Notes under the pieces: model-generated
The model's input: only the letters and a program-made list of their open reading frames with translations
What the model was told of the DNA's origin: nothing
The model's database searches: none
Translations under genes and position numbers: made by a program
Shown here: positions 10,880-22,447 of the stretch, in pieces
Numbering within the stretch: the first letter of the stretch is position 1
How the letters are laid out: each line of letters opens with the position of its first letter
Assembly (NCBI GenBank): GCA_032622095.1
Contig: CP136061.1
Coordinates: 11,051,287-11,115,286 of the forward strand
DNA from: Siphonodentalium dalli
Lineage: Eukaryota > Mollusca > Scaphopoda > Gadilida > Siphonodentaliidae
Direction of reading: 5' to 3'
DNA length: 64,000 nucleotides

Positions 10880-11420
10880 TGCTTTCCGGTGAAAGGTGCG
10901 ATTTGACCTTCAATTGACTATTTCGAAAGTCAAGGTCAGGTCAGGGTCATGATTTGTCCAGTCCAAAACACCCCCACCCGTAGAAAACTACCCATAGGTA
11001 TCAAATTTCGTCGAAATCCGTCCGTTTTACCCAACTTGACCTTTAATTAACAATTTTGAAGGTCAAGGTAAGGTCAGAGTCATGATTTGACCCGTCCAAA
11101 ACACCCCCCCCCGACAAAAGTACCCATAGGTATCAAATTTCGTCGAAATCTATCCGTTTTATCCGAGTTGACCTTTGATTGGCCATATTGAAGGTCAAGG
11201 TCAGGCCGAGGTCACGATTTGACCCGTTCAAAACTCTCCTCGGACCAAAGTATCCCTAGGTATCAAATTTCGCCGAAATTTGTCCGTTTTACCCAAATTG
11301 ACCTTGCATTGACAGTTTTAAAGGTCAAGGTCAGGTCGGGGTCACGATTTGACCCGTTCAAAACACTTCCCGGACACAAATACCCATAGGTATCAAATTA
11401 CGTTGAAATCTATGGAAAGC
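10880..11420. repeat. About 125-bp tandem repeat, four to five copies
   Basis: Each unit carries GAAGGTCAAGGTCAGGTCAG, GGTCATGATTTGACCCGTCC, ACCCATAGGTATCAAATTTC and GTCGAAATCCGTCCGTTTTA. Copies are 80-90% alike by eye. The TGACCT/AGGTCA half-sites resemble nuclear-receptor half-sites, but their regular spacing is explained by tandem duplication. Confidence 0.85.
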
Positions 11421-11859
11421 CGAGGAGGACATGTTGGTTGCTAATTGCTAGATATACGACGCGGTATTTTGAAGGTGTTTCAAACTAGGAGATAGAAGTA
11501 TTCTGCCTTTCAAATGGTGATGAATTATAGTAGTTTATTCAAATTTTATGGCATAAATTGTTATTAAAACCGTATATACTATAAAAAATTAATGACTCGA
11601 AAATTAAGTGGGCCTTTAAACAAAGTCACAATTGCATTTAGGCTCATCTCATACTCGTCCATTCAGCGATATTCTACTGCGCAGTTTGTTATAGCCTCCA
11701 GTATTTATTGAGCGTTATACCCCCAACTGTTATAATTTGCCTTTAGCAGGCGTACTCTTGCCTCAGATTATTGAGATATTATGTCACACATAATCACATT
11801 AAATCGCATCGTAACATAGCAATTGTGTGGGCTCCTTGGCGTGAATATGTAATGAGAAA

Positions 11860-12645
11860 TAAGGTCATACGTAATGACATTAAACTCAAGAAAACCCTCG
11901 AAAACAAAACAAAATCACATTTAATGTTTTACGTTATTTCCTTCATAAAAAGAATCTTCGTGATAATGAACCCTCTCGTTACTTTAGAATATAGAATTAA
12001 CCTTAAAATAAAAAAAATCTTTGGAACACAGAACCTTCGGAATAACGAACCTTCGGATTGGTGAACCTTCGGAATAGCGAACATTCAGAGAAATTTCGGA
12101 ATAGTGGACCTTCGGGATAGTGAACCTTCGGAATAGAGCCATGCCCCCCAATATTCATATTATATGCCCAGAGTTCAAAGGTATGGACCCATAAAATTCA
12201 AAACTTGGCCCTTAAAATAATGAACTCCAAATTGGAGCACACACAGAACACCACTTAAGTCAACTGAACCTATGTCATGTCCCAATGCGGGAGGGTCCAT
12301 ATATACCACAACATTCATAGTATATGCCAAGAATTCAAAGGTATGGGCCCACGTAATGACATAAAATCTCAAGAAAACCAGCGAAAACAAAACAAAATCA
12401 CATTTAATGTTCTAAGTTAAGTTATTTCCTCCTGTATCTGTATCGGTGCGCGCGCATGATCAGTTCGGATGTGAGCGCACACTCCATATAAAGAATCTTT
12501 GTGAAAATGAACCCTCTCAAATTAGTCTCAATACTTTAAAATATAGAATTAACCTAAAAATAACAAAAACCTTCGGAATAGAGAACCTTCGGAATAGCGG
12601 ACATTCGGGATAGCAAACCTTCATAATAGAAGCATGTCCCCACAA
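11860..12645. repeat. Direct duplication with ACCTTCGGAATAG repeats
   Basis: Two copies (about 11873-12140 and 12356-12632) share AAAACAAAACAAAATCACAT then TTAATGTT, AAGAATCTT(C/T)GTGA, ATGAACCCTCTC and AATATAGAATTAACCT, followed by short tandem ACCTTCGGAATAGNGA units. Between them is a second short duplication, ATTCAAAGGTATGG(A/G)CCCA. Confidence 0.75.
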
Positions 12646-13306
12646 TTACACCGGTGACGTAAACACATGTGCCAATCTTAGTTGTACTCTCGTAATTATC
12701 GGTACGATGAAACGGTGACGGAATCTGACGAGGTTTGCCGAATGTACAATCACCCATCGACCATGCGATACAAAAAAACCAAAAGCAATAAACACCACAC
12801 TACGGTGGCGTAATGACAACATTTTCTGATTGGATGATAAGGTGATGCACGGATACTTAGTATGAAATTTAATAGTCTTGCTAATTACACAAAAAATGAT
12901 GTTTATTCCGAACAAACATCCGCCGATATTGAGTGTTGCTACGCTATCAACACACATTGATGTCTTACCGGAAATCACGCTAGGATCTCAGTGAAAGATG
13001 CCGTTATCTGATTGGATAATGCCGATATCTGCCGAAGCGTCAATTGAGGGCAACGGAGTATCAAGTAGATAGATAACTCTGCCTGGAGTTTGGCTACGGT
13101 GCTGCGATGTCTTTATATATCCGATTTCTATGCTGCGATGTATGCAGCTACGATTTTATCCACGTGGTCGATCACATGATAGCAAAATGTTATATCACAT
13201 TCTCCACATTATGCAATTATATACATATATATACATGGCATATGTATTTCAATTTTCTAAACTAACAAATTGAATTTGAAAATTCAAATGAAATTGAATA
13301 TTTTTG

Positions 13307-14530
13307 TTATTTTGACATTTTTGTACTTGTCAACTGCACAGCAGCCCTCTTCTCTTTGTCTGCAGACGGCTGATATGTGGTATAGGCCTTGCACTCCCTA
13401 TCGTGCCTTCTCTTTGTCTGCATAGCAGATGGCTGATATGTGGTATAGGCCTTGCACTCCCTAGCAGACGGCTGATATGTGGTATAGGCCTTGCACTCCA
13501 TAGCAGACGGCTGATATGTGGTATAGGCCTTGCACTCCCTAGCAGATGGCTGATATGTGGTATAGGCCTTGCACTCCCTAGCAGATGGCTGATATGTGGT
13601 ATAGGCCTTGCACTCCCTAGCAGACGGCTGATATGTGGTATAGGCCTTGCACTCCCTAGCAGACGGCTGATATGTGGTATAGGCCTTGCACTCCCTAGCA
13701 GACGGCTGATATGTGGTATAGGCCTTGCACTCCCTAGCAGATGGCTGATATGTTGTATAGGCCTTGCACTCCCTAGCAGATGGCTGATATGTTGTATAGG
13801 CCTTGCACTCCCTAGCAGATGGCTGATATGTGGTATAGGCCTTGCACTCCCTATCGTGCATAGCAGACGGCTGATATGTGGTATAGGCCTTGCACTCCCT
13901 AGCAGACGGCTGATATGTGGTATAGGCCTTGCACTCCCTATCGTGCATAGCAGACGGCTGATATGTGGTATAGGCCTTGCACTCCCTAGCAGACGGCTGA
14001 TATGTGGTATAGGCCTTGCACTCCCTATCGTGCATAGCAGACGGCTGATATGTGGTATAGGCCTTGCACTCCCTAGCAGACGGCTGATATGTGGTATAGG
14101 CCTTGCACTCCCTATCGTGCATAGCAGACGGCTGATATGTGGTATAGGCCTTGCACTCCCTAGCAGACGGCTGATATGTGGTATAGGCCTTGCACTCCCT
14201 ATCGTGCATAGCAGACGGCTGATATGTGGTATAGGCCTTGCACTCCCTAGCAGACGGCTGATATGTGGTATAGGCCTTGCACTCCCTATCGTGCATAGCA
14301 GACGGCTGATATGTGGTATAGGCCTTGCACTCCCTAGCAGACGGCTGATATGTGGTATAGGCCTTGCACTCCCTATCGTGCATAGCAGACGGCTGATATG
14401 TGGTATAGGCCTTGCACTCCCTAGCAGACGGCTGATATGTGGTATAGGCCTTGCACTCCCTATCGTGCCACATCTGCACCAATGTGGCCTCGTTTTTGTA
14501 AGTCCAAGAAGTTTGTGAACTTTGCGCCAT
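13307..14530 (-). CDS. SANT/Myb-like N-terminus expanded by a 39-bp minisatellite
   Basis: 407-codon ORF with ATG at 14530 in strong context (AAAATGGCG). The first 24 residues (MAQSSQTSWTYKNEATLVQM, then WHDR) resemble helix 1 of SANT/Myb-like (MADF-type) domains with the pattern W-x(5-7)-L-x-x-x-W-x-D. The middle consists of 26 copies of the 12-13-residue unit ECKAYTTYQPSAR, some with an extra MHD. The last residues (DKEKRAAVQLTSTKMSK) look like the next helix of such a domain. If the repeats collapse to one copy, a contiguous SANT-like segment of about 50 residues is left. That is inference. The stop at 13307 may be real, or the exon may splice before it. No downstream exon found. Such domains occur both in host regulators and in Harbinger-derived genes. 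Confidence 0.4.
   Translation of the reverse strand: MAQSSQTSWTYKNEATLVQMWHDRECKAYTTYQPSARECKAYTTYQPSAMHDRECKAYTTYQPSARECKAYTTYQPSAMHDRECKAYTTYQPSARECKAYTTYQPSAMHDRECKAYTTYQPSARECKAYTTYQPSAMHDRECKAYTTYQPSARECKAYTTYQPSAMHDRECKAYTTYQPSARECKAYTTYQPSAMHDRECKAYTTYQPSARECKAYTTYQPSAMHDRECKAYTTYQPSARECKAYTTYQPSARECKAYTTYQPSARECKAYTTYQPSARECKAYTTYQPSARECKAYTTYQPSARECKAYTTYQPSARECKAYTTYQPSARECKAYTTYQPSAMECKAYTTYQPSARECKAYTTYQPSAMQTKRRHDRECKAYTTYQPSADKEKRAAVQLTSTKMSK
13365..14472. repeat. 39-bp minisatellite with 87-bp higher-order units
   Basis: Twenty-six copies of GCAGACGGCTGATATGTGGT then ATAGGCCTTGCACTCCCTA. Copies from 13431 to 13821 are spaced exactly 39 bp. From 13869 to 14430 they alternate 39 and 48 bp because ATCGTGCAT is inserted in every second copy, giving seven 87-bp units. 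Both 39 and 87 are multiples of three, which keeps reading frames open. The plus strand reads RRLICGIGLALPS units; I treat that frame as a shadow. Confidence 0.95.
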
Positions 14531-14576
14531 TTTTGAATTTTTTCTTTTCGTGGTATTTACAACATGGCCAGAGGCG

Positions 14577-16436
14577 TTATTTCGCTAAAATCCGATTCAG
14601 ATTCTCGATTCAGATTACAGATTGGTCCCCGTACGACTTGGTTCGACAAAAGAACAGACCAGAAATTGGCAGAATCAGTAAACGAACAGACCGTAACCTC
14701 AATTTCGTGGTAATCCGATTGGGATTCGGATTCCGATTACGGACTCAAATGTTCGTAATGTAAACAAACCGAGATTTCGCCACCTCAGAGTTTAAAAACA
14801 CAATAAAACATAAGAATCCGTCTCTTGTGTACAAATTATTGCATAATATAAACGATCTATATCAAAGAATTTTAAATGCGGAGACAAATTTTTTTTATTG
14901 AATGTAAACTGGGAGAATATTACTGAAATTAGCCAAATAATAACGCTATTGATAGTAACGCTGGTGAGCACTTCGGTTGATGGCGAAGCAATTGCAAATC
15001 ATTGTTGATTGTCACTTTCATATGTCCATTTCATAATTCCATCCTTAAAATACCGCCCGAACGCATGTCGATTTCGAATTCGGCGGATACGTAACCATTG
15101 ACCGAATTCATATGAACCTGCATGGATATGTCTTCTGCTGTGTTCGTTATTATAATGTTTCTTCTTATTCAAGAAATAGTAGGATTATATGGTATCGATG
15201 GATTATCAGATACACGTATGTACTATCATCTAGTCTTAAAGTTATAGCAATTTCATGTTTAACATGTTTTGTTTCGTTAAATGCAGTCATTTTGCACAAT
15301 AGTCTCTGTATAGACAACAGACACATGTTCTAGGGACGTGGCTAGAAGTTTACTCAAATTTCCGGCCAACTGCACCCCCCCCCATTGAACCAAACATCAA
15401 TCTCACAGGTTCGCAGAATTCAATTTGCTCCCCTTGGAAATATCCAATCTGACAAACACTAAGATTGGAAAATTACCAACTTTTACTGGTTGAAAAAAAT
15501 AAAACAATGACAACAATGCCAACCTATATATATGGTGTCAAATTAATGTCCAACTAATGTTGTGTCATGCATGAAATTTCCGACTGCTGGAATGTACCAA
15601 AGTTTAGTTTAGATATATTTATTTCAAATATATGTCAAATTTAGATAACACATGATATATAACACATATATTTGTTTATACATCCAAAGGAATTGGGGGA
15701 CAAGTACTGACTCACTTAAGGGTACCCCCTCTCCCATATGCTATTACACCGAAAAAATAAATAATTAGTAATGGCAAAGCAACATGACTACCAAAAACAA
15801 GTTGAACATATATACAGATCACTGGACACCCCCTCTCCCGAGTTAGTCATAAGTTTGTATATGTATTTATTTAAAATCGGGTTTGTTTGTTGCGTTTGTT
15901 GGCTTGTACGTATCATTATTTGAAACAGTTAGTCAAAATAATCCTGATTTTCCTCACGTATGAATGACTGCACAGCTTAGCAAATTGTACCAAAGTTCGG
16001 GGTGGGGGTCGAGACACCCAATCAACCCCTGTCGTCACGTCCCTGTTCAACTGACAAGTTTCGTGTGTTCTTCACAACATCTTCGGAATTTGATTCAGGA
16101 GGCCTAGAGCTGTCACGTTTAGATATGCTTGCCATCATCAATAAACACACTTTAACTTGAAAAAAAAGATGCGATTAAGTCGGATTGGCAGCAAATTATG
16201 TGCCGTGTATATACACATAGAAGAAAAGCATGACGTTCACAACAAACATGCACTTTATAAATATAAGTTACAAATGATACTTGTGTCAAATACATGAGTC
16301 ATGTTTGACGCTGGGAGAACATTAAACATAGTTTCGGAGACCACGTGGATTTCAAAATCTGACCTAGAATCGGGAATTAGCCCCGCCCCCGTAATCGGCT
16401 TCGGATTCTCAATCCGGATTTTAGCGAAATTACGAC
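14577..16436. mobile_element. Possible TIR element of about 1.86 kb
   Basis: TTATTTCGCTAAAATCCGAT at 14578 is matched in inverse orientation near 16395-16432, where the reverse complement reads ATTTCGCTAAAATCCGGATT. Both are followed inward by related GAGAATC/GATTC-rich sequence. The interior has no ORF over 75 codons and no recognised domain. It lies immediately upstream of the SANT-like ORF. The arms are diverged, so an old non-autonomous element or two inverted repeat copies are equally possible. Confidence 0.35.
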
Positions 16437-16499
16437 TCTGTTCGACAATGGTCATGTGACAGCTTCGATCGCGCGCGTTGCCAAGGTCACGCCACGATT

Positions 16500-16965
16500 T
16501 TCCTGGTAAAAATCAAACAGTGCTTGATCGCTACGTGTACCTTCAGACGACCACGATACAATCGTAAGTGGAAAGATTTCCGTCGTAGGAAGTAACCGGA
16601 ATATGGACTGCGCATGCCCACGTCAAAATCGTAGGTCATAAAGTAATATCAAGCGCTGTTTGATTTTAGATGCGAAATCGTGGCGTATCCTTGGTTACCT
16701 CCACTTGCGACGTAATCGCAGTCGTGTGTACGTAAAAATCGTAGCTGGAAATTACCGTAGGGTAGTCAATCACATGCTTTAGAACAACCTACGATATCAT
16801 AATGTACGCGTGACATCGCAATCGTCTGAACAATTTATCCACGATCTCGTCGGGCCCGATTCCCCCACTTATGATTGTATCGTGGTCGTCTGAAGGTACA
16901 CTATGATTTGGCTACGATATTGTCGTGGGCATGCGCATTGGATTCCCCACATGCGATTTTCCCCA
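16500..16965. mobile_element. Foldback element with CGATTTT/AATCG-rich arms
   Basis: GTGTACCTTCAGACGACCAC, then GATACAATCGTAAGTGG, at about 16537-16573 is mirrored at 16866-16902 (ATTGTATCGTGGTCGTCTGA, then AGGTACAC). Outer arms carry GCGCATGCCCACG and CGTGGGCATGCGC. The interior contains further inverted TACGATTT motifs. Non-coding. Confidence 0.7.
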
Positions 16966-17007
16966 CTTACGATTTTAATCGCAGCGTCTGCGGTGGCAGT
17001 GTGTATG

Positions 17008-17086
17008 CAGTGTGGATAAACGGAAGTAATTACATGTAGGAAGTGTGGATAAACGGAAGTAATTAAATGTAAGCAGTGTGGATTAG
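17008..17086. repeat. GTGGATAAACGGAAGTAATT repeat, two to three copies
   Basis: Copies of GTGTGGATAAACGGAAGTAA then TTA(C/A)ATGTA occur in a 35-bp register. A second array of the same unit lies at 17985-18141, about 0.9 kb away. Confidence 0.75.
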
Positions 17087-17984
17087 ACCCCGAAGCCACG
17101 ACAACTAATTTTCGCGGCTGGCTCAACCAATTTCGTGGCTGGTTTGCTGGCTAAGCCGACTCAGTCGCGACGTTCGTGGCTGACGAAATATGGCGGCTCA
17201 GCCGACTGAGACGTTACCATTCAGTGTATTTTCGTTTCCGAAATGTTCCTAATCCCCAGTTATAGACCCAGTTTGTTTTAGCATGTGTGGTGAACCCTAG
17301 AATCCCAGAGCACAGTTGTGCTCTTTTGGTGTTGGGCTTTTCCATTATGGCGAAAATAGTTCAAAATACACGAAGGACTGGCATGGATGTACTATGAATA
17401 GTTTCCCATGTAATTGGTATAAGTTACAACTTACATTTGGGACGTATGTCGACTTCCGACTGCTATCACCACTGGTATCTGGCGATATATGCATGCATCA
17501 TTGAATGATGAATCCTGAATCCGATAGTAATGATATAATATTTCAAACTATTTTCTATTCTCTTCTACAGGTTATGTGCATATATATCGACAAATACCAG
17601 CGATGTATGAGAATGAGTCGTGTCGAAATAAACAATTTATATTTTAATCCTTTCAATACTGAATGGATTATCCCATTCAGTTATATGAAAGCATGCGTGC
17701 ATTGTATTAGCCTATTCCACATTGAGAGGTCCAGGTATTCTGATAATATAACAACCATGCCGTCTCCATGTGAATATACCAATATTGGGCAATGCGGTTT
17801 AGTTCTTTGCGATTCACAGTAAAGTTGTGCTTGACATATAAGCCCATGCACGCGGCTCAGCCATTTGAAAATTCCGGCGGCGGAGATTTTTTCATGTGGC
17901 TGGCGTTAGAGATAATATGGCTGGCGGCGGCTTGTGGCCAATATGGCTGGCGGCGGCGGCGTGCGATGACGGCTTCGGGCTCTA
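17087..17984. other. No supported gene; short ORFs only
   Basis: Three ORFs of 62-105 codons occur here (17316-17504, 17505-17822, 17792-18004), with no recognised domains and codon usage like background. GC-rich GGCTGGCGGCGGC runs lie near 17930-17960, next to the array. Confidence 0.35.
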
Positions 17985-18141
17985 GTGTGGATGAACGGAA
18001 GTAATTAAATGTAGGCAGCGTGGATGAACGGAAGTAATTCAATGTGTATAGACAGCGTGGATGAACGGAAGTAATTAAATGTAGACAGTGTGGATGAACG
18101 GAAGTAATTAAATGTAGGCAGTGTGGATGAACGGAAGTATT
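17985..18141. repeat. 32-37-bp tandem array
   Basis: Five copies of GTGTGGATGAACGGAAGTAA then TTAAATGTAGGCA. One copy carries an insertion of GTATA. Confidence 0.9.
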
Positions 18142-18204
18142 TATTTATATTTACATACACCTGATATCTCTTCCGATTTCCCCATAGCGTTACGGTAGAC
18201 ACGC

Positions 18205-18284
18205 CCCCTTATTCAATGCGTTCATAAACCTATGAACGTAACGTGACGTCACTTTCAATGTCCTTCATAGGTTTATGAACACAT
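18205..18284. repeat. Short inverted repeat
   Basis: CAATGCGTTCATAAACCTAT, then GAACG, pairs with TTCATAGGTTTATGAACACA, then TTG. The loop contains the palindrome TGACGTCA. A MITE-like foldback is likely. Confidence 0.65.
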
Positions 18285-18489
18285 TGGTCCCGGAAATCAC
18301 CGGGGATTGTCGGACATTACCGACTGCTTGAGTATCTAGTCAGCCAATACGCCAAGGATTTGATAGCAAACAATATGTAATCGAGGTTCACGATTGGATG
18401 CCTAGTGGCATCTAATCGCGAGCACGGGTGGCACGAGATGTTCGATTGACTATCAGAATGTTGGTTATCATATAATCCCATATCCCATA

Positions 18490-18690
18490 ATATGTCAAAT
18501 ATAGCGAATTATCGAAATATGAAATACAACGAAAAAGCGAAATATGAAAATACAGCGAAATAGCACGAAAAATCGAAATAGGAAAATACAGCGAAATAGC
18601 GAAATAGGGCGAAATATAGAGCGAAATATAGAAATAGGAAATTATTTTTATAAACGAAATAATGGAGATATTTGAAAAAAGTGTTTTTGA
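18490..18690. repeat. GCGAAATA simple tandem array
   Basis: Degenerate runs of AGCGAAATATGAAATAC and CGAAATAGCGAAATAGG. The minus strand is open as an Ile/Ser/Phe/Tyr-rich repeat with no gene character. Confidence 0.75.
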
Positions 18691-18749
18691 CGAAATAACG
18701 GACATATTTGGAGAAGTGTTTTAAAGAGCGTAAGTATATAAATATAAAT

Positions 18750-18899
18750 AATAAACGGCGGATTCAACGTGGTCATGGGTTTTGACCGCGATAAAAATCA
18801 GCAAACTCCGCATGAATCCCTTCGGGGTTCATGCAGTTTGCTGAATTTTTCTCGCGGTCAAAATCCCATGACCACATTGAAACCGCCGTTTATTTCTTA
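18750..18899. mobile_element. Foldback MITE (about 150 bp)
   Basis: AATAAACGGCGGATTCAACG, then TGGTCATGGGTTTTGACCGC, pairs with GCGGTCAAAATCCCATGACC, then ACATTGAAACCGCCGTTTAT. A second nested stem, GCATGAATCCCTTCGGGGTT, forms the tip. Nearly a perfect hairpin, so young or selected. Confidence 0.85.
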
Positions 18900-18934
18900 T
18901 GTATACACGCTTTCTTAGTTATGTAATTAGAAGC

Positions 18935-19412
18935 GGTGTGTTATTATACAACATAATGTCCGTACGATGGGAGACATGTGCAACATCCTGTCACCAAGCA
19001 GACAATTAAGTTATTATACAACATGTTGTCGGTACGATGGGCGACAACATCCTGTTAAGTTATTATACAACATAATGTCGGTACGATGGGCGACAACATC
19101 CTGTCACCGTGCAGAAAATTAAGTTATTATATACAACATGATGTCGATACGGTGGGCAACAACATCCTGCCACCATGAATAAAACGAAGTTATTATACAA
19201 CATACTGTCGGTAGAGTTGGCGAAAACACCCTGTCACCATGCAGAACACGAAGTTGTTATACAACATAATGTAGGTACGACGGAAGACAACATCCTGTCA
19301 CCATGCAGAAAATTAAGTTATTATACTACATACTGTCGGTATGGTGGGCGACAACACCCTGTCACCATGCAGAAAACGAAGTTATTATACAACACACTGT
19401 CGGTAGAGTGGG
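18935..19412. repeat. About 60-bp minisatellite, eight copies
   Basis: Units carry AAGTTATTATACAACATAAT, then GTCGGTACGATGGGCGACAA and CATCCTGTCACCATGCAGAA. Unit length varies from 50 to 65 bp through internal deletions. Confidence 0.85.
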
Positions 19413-19849
19413 TTCCACATTATATAGGCCTACCACATTCCAGCATGATCTATGTTAATACATCATCTCCATTGCATTATGCATGTTAACTTATCATTTT
19501 TCCCCTTGCATGGCCGGCTAGCTGTGCCAGGTATAGTGCGCTGTCACGATCATGCATTCACCGTGTTTCGATATTGTATATATTAGCCAAAGGTTCGGCA
19601 TAATAGAATAGCCTTTAATGCTATATTTAGTATCTAGTAAAGTGTTTACATACTTCATATAGGCTTTCAATCGAGAACAAAAAGCCTACTTTCATCTCTA
19701 TACTTTGTTCACCACCTTCCATGTGAACACATCCTTGAACTTCATTGTGAACACATCATAGAACATGGCTCCATAGACACAGAGCATAGAATTTGGGACA
19801 CTCGGTTGATCATTTAGTATACTCGACGGATAGCTGTGTACACTATAGT

Positions 19850-20965
19850 ATGGTTAGGGCACTCATTAGATGGTTTTAGACACTTAACGGATGGTTTGAG
19901 ACACTAGTCTATAGTTGGTCGGTCTTAGAAACTCCAGAGGAACTGAAACACTCGATCGTTGTGTGGTTTTGGCCTCTCTTTGTGTGAGTTGGAACACTGA
20001 TATATAGGATGGTTTGAGACACCAGACGTGCAGTTTGCGACATCCGTTGGATGGTTTTGGACAGCATATGGGTGGTTTGAGACACTCGGTGTGTGGTTTG
20101 GGACACTAGCTGTGTTGTTGGTACATTCATTTGTGTATCTTGTGACATGCACTCGATGGGTGGTTTGGCCACTGCTTGGTTCGTTTGGGACACTGGAATG
20201 GAGGCTTGGAACACACATATGGTGGTTTAAGACTCTCGGTGGATGGTCTATATGACACTGATTGTGTGGTTTTGGTACTCACTGGATGGCATGGAACACT
20301 TATTGTGTGGATTATAGGACACAATGGGTGGTTGGGACAATACCTGAGTGGTTTGATAGTGTGGAATTCTCATTGTGTGGTTTCAGACACCCGTTGGTCT
20401 GTGACACATGTTGTGTGGATTGGACCACTCATTTGATGCCGTTGGCTGGTTTTGGATACTATGTGTTTGGTTTATGACACCCGTTTTATGGTTTGAAGTA
20501 TTCGTCGGACGGTATGAAACACTTATTGTGTGGATTAAAACGCCCGTTGGGTGGCTTGTGTAATCATTGCATGGTTTGGGACACGACTGGGCCACTCTTT
20601 GGGACGTTAACGTTTGAAACATTCATTCGTTGGGTGGTTTCGGACACGCTTTGTATTTTTTATGACACTAGTCTATTTGGGTAAATATGAATAGTAAGTT
20701 AGGTGGTTTGGCACACTCACTGTATGGCTATATGGTACTCGTTTGTGGTTTTGGACTCTAAGTGTGTAATTTGGAACACTGCCTTGTTGGATGGCTCGGA
20801 ACACTACTTATGCGACCCAAACCACGTAACCTGGGTGTTTAAGGATACTTGTTGTATGGCCTGCGAAACCCACTGGATGGTATGGAACATTCATTGGTTG
20901 TATTTGGGACAACAGTTGGGTGGTTTTGGCATACTCGCTGGTTGTCTTGGGACACCCGTTTGGCT
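19850..20965. repeat. Long degenerate minisatellite (TGGTTTGGGACACT units)
   Basis: Roughly 35-40 diverged copies of a 27-33-bp unit with the core GTGTGGTTTGGGACACTCNT. No two neighbours are identical, so the array is old. Several overlapping ORFs on both strands are by-products of the repeat. Confidence 0.75.
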
Positions 20966-21935
20966 CATGATCTTAACTACGTCGATTGGGTACCCTGAAT
21001 TTCGTCCGATAAGCACGAAGCGGGACTTCGAGATTATGGGTACCCAAGTCGTTTCGAGATCACGAGTATCCCATTGAACGTTTTTTTTAACCAATTCAGC
21101 TTTAGTGGTTGTAAATAGGCATAATAATCACACCACACGCTTTAGCCTCCAATCAAATAATTATATAGTGTTAGTTTTACTGATTACCAGCCCATTTTAT
21201 TAGTGGATTATTATATACTGCGTCAAATAACAACGACGAAATATTCCCGTCGCATGCATGTTCCAAAGTTTGGCAACTCGTATGATCGAGTCTACTGGGA
21301 TAACAAGGACGCAACAACAAACTCGAGGATCATGACCATCCTTTACGCTTTATTTATCGAAACAACTCTGCAGCAACGGGTTCGTGTTTACGTGACAACC
21401 ACAACCCCATCCAACCGTGCCCATGACCCCCTGATGATCTCGTAAATCATGTCGGATGAGTATGACACCACAAAGATATCTTTAAAGTAAAGTGTCCTCT
21501 CAGAGACCTCGCATAAAATACAAAATGTCGTACAAAAATGCTGACTAACCTGGCCTAACTAATATTAATTCAGAAAGATCTTTTGGAGAAAAAACGCATG
21601 TTTTCTCCTCACTTATAACTTGAAAGAACATGTGAATTTATAATAAGTATCAATTGAATGGTAGTACGTGAACATGTTCATAAATTTCCCCGATCAGTTT
21701 TTGGGCGGTAAACTCGATTTTACGAGGTCTTGAATACAGCCGACGATATGGAGCTTTTGAATATTCATGAATTCCATACATGGATTCATGAATATTTAAA
21801 ATTCCACACATGGAATGCTATTCCAGAACTTTTACCTGTAATACTTAAACCCCGGAATGGGGGCTGAATAAATCCAATGTGTTAGTGACTCAGTGATCTC
21901 GCTTGTTACATAGAATATACTATAGAACAGAAAAG
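20966..21935. other. No supported gene
   Basis: Mostly unique AT-rich sequence. Contains a short palindrome at 21747-21826, where GAATATTCATGAATTCCATA is followed by ATGGATTCATGAATATT. A separate CTTCGAGATTATGGGTACCC/GTTTCGAGATCACGAGTATC near-duplication lies at 21020-21070. Confidence 0.35.
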
Positions 21936-22200
21936 CTCACAAATAACTAATTACATACATAGAAAATATATAGGTACCACAGAAGAGTATATCCCACATG
22001 CAAATATTAACTAATTACTTAGAATATATCGGTACATGGGCCGGCACCGAGTGGGGTGGAGGATAGAGGGGTAATAACTGATGGCCTAGAATATATAGGT
22101 ACCAATTAATAACTAATTACATAGAATATTTAGGTACCAGAACGGAGTGGGATGGAGGATAGAGGGGAAATAACTCTATAATGTATAGGTACACATTTAT
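21935..22200. repeat. Degenerate AACTAATTACATAGAATATA repeat
   Basis: Four loosely spaced copies of AATAACTAATTACATAGAAT then ATNTAGGTACCA occur, one linked to two copies of AGTGGG(A/G)TGGAGGATAGAGG. Confidence 0.65.
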
Positions 22201-22447
22201 TTCAATAAGAAGCAAAATCCTTCTAAAACAGATTGAAATGTTACACTCAGATTTGTGGGATGCAGTAACAATGTAATTTGTGGGATGCAGTAACAATATA
22301 ATTTGTGATAATGCATCAACTTCATTGATAAATCTGACTTTATACATAACATTTATAAGCATAACACAAAGATTTTAAAATAATGAAATATTAGAAATAA
22401 TTTGGCTGTTCTCTTCTGGCCAAACTTGAGTTAAGGAGAAATTAAAC

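Noticed and set aside
10880-11420. Clustered AGGTCA/TGACCT nuclear-receptor response elements
   Set aside because: Spacing and number follow a 125-bp tandem unit; no adjacent gene start supports a regulatory role.
13403-14518. 371-codon plus-strand ORF of RRLICGIGLALPS repeats
   Set aside because: It is the antisense of the 39-bp minisatellite. It has no non-repeat flank resembling a protein, while the minus-strand frame has a good start context and SANT-like flanks.
19175-19489. 104-codon ORF with repeated Met-Gln-Lys-Thr-Lys-Leu-Leu-Tyr
   Set aside because: Explained by the 60-bp minisatellite.
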